DNA from: Ctenosaura bakeri
Taxonomy: Eukaryota; Chordata; Lepidosauria; Squamata; Iguanidae
Assembly (NCBI GenBank): GCA_948474755.1
Contig: CAOLHI010000622.1
Coordinates: forward strand, 496,001-560,000
Length of the DNA stretch: 64,000 bases
Direction of reading: 5' to 3'
Within the stretch, counting starts at the first letter, position 1, and every line of letters begins with the position of its first letter. Positions 57,783 to 64,000 of this stretch are shown in pieces. The position numbers and the translations under genes are program-made. The notes under the pieces were generated by a model that saw only the letters and a program-made list of their open reading frames with translations, searched no databases and had not been told where the DNA came from.

Positions 57783-58268
57783 GACGCGATCACACTACCC
57801 TGCTATAGCACTATTATTCCACTTTAACCGCCATGGCATAATTCTGTGGAATCCTGGGGTTAGAATCATAGAATCATAGAAATGTGGAGTTGGAAGAGAC
57901 CCCAGGGGCCATCCAGTCCAACCCCCTGCTATCCAGGAACACACATGTAAAGCACTCCTGACAGATGGCCATCCAGCCTCTGCTTAAAAACCTCCAAAGA
58001 AGGAGACTCCACTACACTCCACGGCAGCACATTCCACTGCTGGACAGCCCTGACTGTCAGGAAGTTCTTCCTGAGGTTCAGGTGGAATCTCCTTTCCTGC
58101 AGCTTGAATCCATTGCTCCTTGTTGGAAGTTTCGTGAGGCCCAAGAGCTTCCTGGCTGAGAATCCTAAATGTCCTTCCTTAAACTGCAAATCCCAGGATT
58201 GCATAGGATGTTGCCATGGCAGTTAAAGTAGAAGAATAACACTCTAACAGTGCAGTGTGATAAGGCCT
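57783..58268. mobile_element. Family 1 variant MITE split by a CR1 insertion
   Basis: The left arm CACTACCCTGCTATAGCACT...TAACCGCCATGG and right arm CCATGGCAGTTAAAGTAG...CTAACAGTGCAGTGTGATAAGG are inverted copies. A CR1 lies at 57862-58123. Confidence 0.8.
57862..58123 (-). mobile_element. CR1 LINE 3' fragment
   Basis: AGAATCATAGAATCATAGAA at the low-coordinate end. The - strand reads [20 protein letters not shown]. Confidence 0.9.
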
Positions 58269-58455
58269 TGAGTTAATGATGGGGGAGACTATAGGACCAT
58301 CCCCACTCCCACCTTGAACCTGCAGTAGGATGCCTCCTCCCTCACCATCCTCTGTTTTCAACTAAATGATTTGGTCCAGCTGGAGTGAACAGAAGCATGC
58401 TTAAATAGACACTTGGAATTTTCTCATGCAGCCTTCAGAAGGCTATTTTATACAG

Positions 58456-58632
58456 AATTTGTCTCCCCGCTGCCCCTGTAACCACCTGGTGGTGGGGCAC
58501 CTTTGCTGCCCTCCCATGAGGAGAGACCACCCATTTACTGTGCGACAAAGAGTTGTATGGGAGGGGGCGGAGTCTGCAGACCCCCTTTTTAGGGCTGCTC
58601 CGCCCCCTGCCCAGCCTTTGGGTTGCTGGCCA
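58456..58632 (+). repeat. Repeat A1 (left end)
   Basis: Starts AATTTGTCTCCCCGCTGCCC and ends near CCCTGCCCAGCCTTTGGGTT. About 90% identical by eye to 61612-61795. Confidence 0.9.
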
Positions 58633-59140
58633 GGCGAGGGGAAGGGGCTGCTGCTGGTTTCGCCTTGCAAGGCAGCCACGTGGGCTATTGTTCGCAGCAT
58701 CCCAGGGAGGCAGCTGCAGGCGCAACCGGGCTGCTCAGGTTCAGGATCTTGTTCCCCCCTCCTTTTCCTCTTCTATTTTCTCATTTTCTCCTAGTTTTTT
58801 TTTCCTTTTTCTTCTCTCTCCCCCCCCCTCTTCCTCACAGCTTCCCCTCTTCCTGGGCGGACCCTGGTCAGGGGAGGGGGTTGCATCAGACAAGACCACT
58901 GGGCTGGGTGGGGGAAGCAGCCCTTTGGGGAGACTCTTAGGGGTTTGGGAGCCTATTGGGGAAGGCAGTTGCTGTGGCTCTCCCTCCCCCCAATACCTCC
59001 TTCTCCCTTCTATTCCTGCTCCTCCCCCCTTCCTTCTCCTTTCCACCCCTTATCTTCTTCTCTCTCTTTTGCACCTCTCTTAAAGGGGGGGTGCTCTTCA
59101 ACTGGGCTCCACTGCATCTGGGCCAGTTTGCTTTAGTGGC

Positions 59141-59440
59141 CAAGAGAGTGTGATCATTTTGCTTGTTTGTGCATTTGTTTGTTTTGTTTTGTTTGTTTTG
59201 CTAAGAGAGTGTTAGGATCTATGGTATTTGAGTAGAAAGGGGGCATCCCAGGTCCCAGGCTTCAGTTTTGGGCTGAGAGAGTGTGAAAGAACCAACTCCG
59301 TTGCATGCTTCCTGGCCTTGAAGCTGAGAGAGTGTGACCAGTTTTGCTGATTGGGTTGAGAGAGTGTTTAGGCCCCTCTCAGTGGCATAGTACCTCCTGG
59401 TGAGTTGAGGGGGTGCTTCTTAGGCTGAGAGGGTGGGTTC
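59141..59440 (+). repeat. Leader with repeated GAGAGAGTG motif
   Basis: Seven spaced copies of a CTGAGAGAGTGTG-like motif (near 59143, 59202, 59272, 59322, 59355, 59403, 59423) lie between repeat A1 and the gag start. Confidence 0.7.
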
Positions 59441-59570
59441 TGATTTTGCCGATCCATAGCGGGTGCTGCGCCTGGATTCATTGTGCGGTGGCTGTATTCT
59501 CAGTTGGAGCTGGGACAGCGTAATTCACTCTCTCTTTGGGGTTTTGGCTGGAAGTTTGCCAGTGGAGCTG

Positions 59571-61045
59571 ATGGCTTCCAAGCGATCTCCATCGGCGTCC
59601 AAGGGTAAGCAGCCCCCCAAGACGGCTACGCCAGCCAAGGGGACCACGCCAGCCAAGGGGAGCACACCAGCTAGGGGGGCCACACCAGCTAGGGGGGCCA
59701 CACCAGCCAAAAGGGCCATGCCAGCCAAGGCCTTTGCTGCTCCAAGGTCAGGGACCTCATCGTCTGATGAGGATGGGGGAGCAAATGTGATGGCCGCCAT
59801 TTTTGCTAAGCTTCAGGCCATTGAGAATGGCCTGCAGTGTGTGGGGCAGAACGAGGGAAGGGAGGAGCAGATGGTCTCCACGCCAGTGAGTGTTATTAAC
59901 CAGATCTTGGCACGGCTAGACGCTATTGAGAAGGGCGGCTCGGGTGAGAAGCGGAGCGAAGCGCCTTCAGAGAGGTGGGAACAAGCATCCTCGTCACAAC
60001 ACGCCAGTTGGGAGGCTGGGCCATCGGGAGAGTCGGAAGCAGCAGGCGCAGCAACAAAGGGTGAGTCTATTGGTCATGGGGAAGGTACTGTGTCCATCGC
60101 TTGGCCCGGGAACTTCATTGCACCACCAAGGAATATGGTATGGGCCCCGCCAGCAGGTTTCCCAGAGCTCTCATCTTCTTCTTCACCTTCTCCCCCTGGG
60201 GAGCAAATGTTGCCTTCTCAGCTGCCATCAGGGGCAACATTGCACTCCCAGGATGTCTCGGGGTCCACTCAGGGTGGGGCTCTGGTATCAGGGGAGTCAA
60301 GCAAGGATCCAGGCCCTGAGGGGAGGGCAGAGGTGCAGTCAGGGGGATTGGATGATCACCTGACCTCAGTTACTATTGAGAAGATACTGAAGGGAAAATA
60401 CGTGGACTTATTCTCCCTTTTGTATCGAATCTGGATAAGAAAGAGGAGGATTTGGACGGGAGCGAGAGGGAAGAGTTGAAAAGACGCAGGGTTGACAAGA
60501 ACTGGAACAATTGGTTCACAGGTTATCTCATTTACATGTACGTGATCGTTAAGGCCCAGCCATCAAGGGCTCACTCCTTGCTGGTATATTTGGACAGGAT
60601 TTTCAGGGCTCATACAGATTTTGCTGGGAATGGTTGGCTGCACTATGATGAGACGTTTAGGATGAGAGCAGCACAGGAGCCAAGCCTGCGATGGGACAGC
60701 ATCCACGTTGAATTGTGGATGCAGACGTTGACCCCGACTCGCCGCATTTTGGGAGAAAGGTCCCACTCCGGTCATCTGGTGCGGTTCAATAAGTCCGGGG
60801 GGCCTCCCCGCACTCAGGGCTCGCAGGAGCAGCAGCAAACACAGGTCTGTTGGGAATTTGGGAAGCAAGGGTTTTGTGCCTGGAGCCCTTGCAAATACAA
60901 GCACCTATGTGGGATCTGCCGGGGCCCTCACTCCATTCGCAACTGCAACAAGGGGAGAAGAGGAAGGACAAGCCTCAGGGATGGAGGTGGTAAGCAAGGG
61001 CCAGGAAATCAGCCACCACTTCACCAAGGGGCCCAGTCCAATTAA
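59571..61045 (+). pseudogene. gag-like gene of the Ngaro-like element, frameshifted
   Basis: The likely start is the ATG at 59571 (MASKRSPSASKGK). The N-terminus carries about six TPAKG/TPARG hexapeptide repeats (59623-59735), followed by a Ser/Gly/Glu-rich region. The frame is lost between about 60410 and 60470, and the protein continues in another frame from about 60452. That second part ends in a CCCH zinc finger (Cys-x8-Cys-x4-Cys-x3-His, from about 60848) and a Cys-x2-Cys-x4-His-type knuckle, as in gag proteins of DIRS-group elements. It once packaged the element's RNA (inference); now broken. Confidence 0.7.
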
Positions 61046-61063
61046 TGTGGAGAGGCTGCTGGC

Positions 61064-61500
61064 TTGGCTCCGATTTTACCCGGACCGGGCTGCAGCTCTA
61101 TATCTGGGTTCAGGATCCCAAGCATGGGGCCTCGGCGGTTTTTTATGGCCAATAACCTTAAATCAGTAATAGGCAAAGAGCATGTAGTAAGGGAGAAGAT
61201 TAGAAAGGAGGTGGCTGAAGGCAGGGTGTTCGGCCCATTTGACCAACCTCCCACTCCCAATGTTAGAATTTCCCCACTAGGAGTTGTCCCTAAGAAGGCT
61301 CCAGGTGAATTCAGGTTAGTACACCATTTGTCTTACCCCAGGGGCGAATCCGTTAATGATGCCATTCCGGCTGAGTTATGTTCAGTTAGGTATACTTCCT
61401 TTGATGCAGCAGTACGGGTAGTGCGCAGGCATGGTGCGGGGGCCGAGCTGGCCAAATCTGATATCAAGTCCGCCTGCTGCCCATTCACCCCTTCTCAGGT
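61064..61500 (+). pseudogene. Truncated reverse transcriptase of the Ngaro-like element
   Basis: Keeps only the N-terminal RT blocks: KEVAEGRVFGPFDQPP, SPLGVVPKKAPGEFRLVHHL and a LAKSDIKSA segment, where the first catalytic Asp block begins. The sequence then jumps straight into repeat B1, so the YxDD block, RNase H and everything downstream are gone. It overlaps the end of gag-derived sequence in a different frame. Non-functional. Confidence 0.8.
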
Positions 61501-61611
61501 CATAAGGTCAAGTTCACTTCCAGCTTTGTGTTAATTAGGCATACATTAATAAATTGCCCTAGTTCAACCCAAGCCCTGTGTGCGGTCTCTTCATTTCATG
61601 GGTTGGGCGGC
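61488..61611 (+). repeat. Repeat B1
   Basis: CTTCCAGCTTTGTGTTAATT...TTTCATGGGTTGGGCGGC, matching 62256-62404. Carries AATAAA at 61548-61553. Confidence 0.9.
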
Positions 61612-61795
61612 AATTTGTCTCCCCCCTGCCCGTGTAACCACGTGGTGAGGGGCACCTTTGCTGCCCTCCCATGAAGAGAGACAACACATTTACTGTGCCA
61701 CAAAGAGTCGCATGGTAGGAGTGGGAGGGGGCAGAGTCTGCAGACCCCCTTTTTAGGGCTGCTCCGCCCCCTGCCCAGCCTTTTGGTTCCTGGCG
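61612..61795 (+). repeat. Repeat A2, directly after B1
   Basis: AATTTGTCTCCCCCCTGCCC...GCCCAGCCTTTTGGTT, the second copy of A1. It abuts B1 with no gap. Confidence 0.9.
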
Positions 61796-62255
61796 ACCCA
61801 CCCTCCCACCCTATGGTTTCAGTGTAAGATAGCTGGTCGCTTCGGGGCCGGGTAGGAATTTTTTTTTCCCCTTAGGGGGGTTTTTTCGCCTACCCTACAC
61901 TGCACCAAGGGATTGGGCAATTGGCTTTATAAGGTGGTGTCTCAACTAGGTATTAAATAGGTCTCCACAGCCACACTGTCCTCATCCATGGCTGGTAGGG
62001 GGGGTCTAAGGGTTGGTGGGTACCTATGGCACCCTTTGGTGTAGGATAAATGCTGTCCTTGAGGCGGGTCCGGGACTTTCCCTTACCAGGCATGAGCCAA
62101 GGGGTTGAGGTTTGTGGGCTCGCCTTCCAGAAAAGGCTGGCCAAGGTCTTAACTCAGCCTCATGGGTTGGCTTTGGGGCCCGGTATCTCGCTCTAGGTGG
62201 GCTAGGGAAGAGGTCTGGAGCTGACCCTTGCCTTAGCCTACACATGCCATTGACC
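61796..62255 (+). other. Spacer between A2 and B2
   Basis: No coding signal. Contains nested inverted repeats: CAGTGTA (61820-61826) pairs with TACACTG (61896-61902), and GGGTAGG (61850-61856) with CCTACCC (61889-61895). This could form a hairpin. Confidence 0.6.
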
Positions 62256-62404
62256 CCCCTTCTCAGATCATAAGTTCAAGTTCATGGTTAAGTTTAAATT
62301 CAAGTTCACTTCCAGCTTTGTGTTAATTAGGCATACATTAATAAATTGCCCTAGTTCAACCCGAGCCCTATGTGTGGTCTCTTCATTTCATGGGTTGGGC
62401 GGCA
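62256..62404 (+). repeat. Repeat B2 (right end)
   Basis: Matches B1 but carries about 24 extra bases (ATGGTTAAGTTTAAATTCAA) near its start. AATAAA at 62340-62345. Ends TGGGTTGGGCGGCA. Confidence 0.9.
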
Positions 62405-64000
62405 AAGGAAGTGTGTGCAGAAATTAGAAAATCAATGTTGGGAGTAGGGGAGAGGTATTTTAAACAAATTAAGTGCTGGCCTGAGATTCTAGATTCTATT
62501 TCAGCACATGACAGCATTACGGGCCTTCCTAGGAAAAAAAAAATCTTATAGTCGCCTAAACTGTCATCTTCCTTTGGTAGCCATTGCACCATGTGAATTT
62601 TTTACTCCGCGTGCTATGCAACTCCATGCCACTAGAAGAACTTCAGGGCTGATGAGAAGATGCTGAAAGGGGAAAATGCGTGAAAGAGATCTGTGGGGCA
62701 CTAAAAGAATAATACACTACCTACATCCAGTTACCAGCCTTGGATAATTTTCAATTCACATCACAAGACTGGCCTAGAAGTCCAGTGGATAAAAAAGCAA
62801 TCCAGAGAGATTATACCAATTCTTTTTCAAGAGAACGCTAGTTCTTTTAACACCCATCTTTACTATTCTGGGAAAAGGATGCCAAAACTGTGAATGCATT
62901 GCAAACTTGTATTTATAACTGGTAATCAAACTATAAGAGGGACATGGGGAGAGAAGGATTGCAACAGGTCCTCTTCGACGAAGAAGCAGCAGCTTTGGAA
63001 AAGAGACACAAGACAAAACATGCACAGTAACGGCAAGGAGGTGGCAAGCTCTGCTCTTGAGTGGAGGAAAAAACAACAACACCTGGATATTATCAGTTGA
63101 TCCCAGAAAGAAAGCCAAATTAAATAAGATGAAAGGTATCTATGGTTTGTTTTGGGGGCTGTTTTTGGTTGATAACAAGGTTCTTTGTACAGGATCACAA
63201 TGGTGATAAAGCAGCATTTTCTTCTTGCAGCTGAATAGCATCACTGCTGGTTGTCCTAAAACATACTATCTTAGCACAGGGGAGGGTACAGCAAGCTGAA
63301 CATATGCATTCATTCACTCACTCACTCACACATGCACTGAAGTTCCTAACATGGAGGTGAGCAATCTGTGGCCCTCTGGATACTGCTCAACCACAACTCC
63401 CAGCATTTCTGACTCTTGCCTGCGATGGCTAGTGCTGATAGGAGTTCTAGTCCATCATCATCTAGAGCACCGTACTTTGGCTACCCTGTCTAGCTCTTAA
63501 GATCCAGTTGCATATAGAACAGGAAAAGAGGAGCAAGAAGTTGCAGAGGAAGACGGAAATGAGGAGCAAAGTTGCAAAGACATATTTCCTTTCCTCATAA
63601 ATCAGCTGCCTAACATTGATCCTACAGGGAAGCTTTGGAAGGATCTCTCTCTCCCCGTTTCTCTGGAAAAAAAGAGGGAGGCATATTGCAAAATAGATTA
63701 TTATAGTGCAATTGCAATCTCCAGTAGTAAATCACTGTCACAGTTACTTGCATCTTGCTCACAAAAACCAAACTAACAGAAAAGTTTCACCAACACCCCG
63801 GCATGCCAGTCAATGAGACATACCGTTTCACCACGGTTCCTACAACAGTCCCCAGACTTTCATATGAGGAGCTAATGATTTTGCTGGCCAGAACCACAGC
63901 ATCCCAGAGGTTTATAAGTGCAGCAGAAAAACCCAACCCCAGTTTAATGTTTACAACAGAGAATTCACTGTGTGTCTCAGAGCTGTCAAACAAAAGCTTG
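62405..64000. other. Gene-free interval to window end
   Basis: No recognised gene. It has a family 3 palindromic trace at 63370-63485 and an open - strand stretch running off the right edge (63787-64000) that I cannot assign. Confidence 0.5.

Larger units (their letters stand above)
58456..62404 (+). mobile_element. Decayed DIRS/Ngaro-like retrotransposon with split direct repeats
   Basis: About 3.95 kb. Order: repeat A1, G/T-rich leader, gag-like frames, a short RT fragment, then repeats B1-A2, a 460-bp spacer, and B2. The RT segment has the DIRS/Ngaro-style start (GPFDQPP...SPLGVVPKK...LVHHLSYPRGESVND). Most of RT, RNase H and any tyrosine recombinase are missing. The repeat arrangement and the gag zinc finger support a tyrosine-recombinase retrotransposon, but no recombinase remains to prove it. 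Confidence 0.75.

Noticed and set aside
58553..59083. 176-residue open frame on the + strand
   Set aside because: Low-complexity Ser/Pro/Leu/Phe frame in repeat A1 and the leader of the retroelement, not preserved as a gene.

Overview
The window is vertebrate nuclear DNA, most likely from a squamate reptile (a lizard). It is AT-rich, gene-poor and intron-rich. It is dense in CR1 LINE 3' ends, BovB-tailed SINEs, a 5S-rRNA-derived SINE and short palindromic DNA transposons, a mix typical of squamates. No bacterial-style operon, CRISPR array or functional RNA gene is present. The species cannot be named from the sequence.

Two host protein genes are supported. (1) ST8SIA2 (polysialyltransferase STX, the Golgi enzyme that builds polysialic acid on NCAM) lies on the + strand as six coding exons: 19824-19948, 28015-28077, 29517-29645, 31287-31544, 33626-33919 and 36098-36383. 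They give a complete 384-residue protein, and every intron is phase 2. (2) An intact, single-exon F-actin capping protein alpha gene, CAPZA3-like, lies on the - strand (43038-43916) about 6.7 kb beyond the ST8SIA2 stop codon. It has its own poly(A) signal and a plausible 5'-UTR splice acceptor. The two genes have no evident functional link.

Layout: 1-18.7 kb is gene-free upstream DNA packed with transposon relics. 18.7-21.3 kb is a GT/GA-rich tract followed by the CpG-rich first-exon region of ST8SIA2. A 953-bp segment there, covering the promoter-proximal DNA and exon 1, is present twice in tandem, and the second exon 1 carries a 1-base deletion. 21.3-36.4 kb holds the ST8SIA2 introns and exons, and 36.4-37.6 kb its 3' UTR. 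37.6-58.4 kb is repeat-rich intergenic DNA around the CAPZA3-like gene, including a 41-bp minisatellite. 58.46-62.40 kb is a decayed tyrosine-recombinase-type (DIRS/Ngaro-like) retrotransposon. It has a gag relic with a CCCH zinc finger, a truncated reverse transcriptase, and terminal repeats in the order A1...B1-A2...B2. 62.4-64.0 kb is unremarkable.

The observations most worth following up are the exon 1 tandem duplication (real or an assembly artefact), the split-direct-repeat retroelement, the genomic position of the CAPZA3-like gene, and the many nested palindromic MITE insertions.
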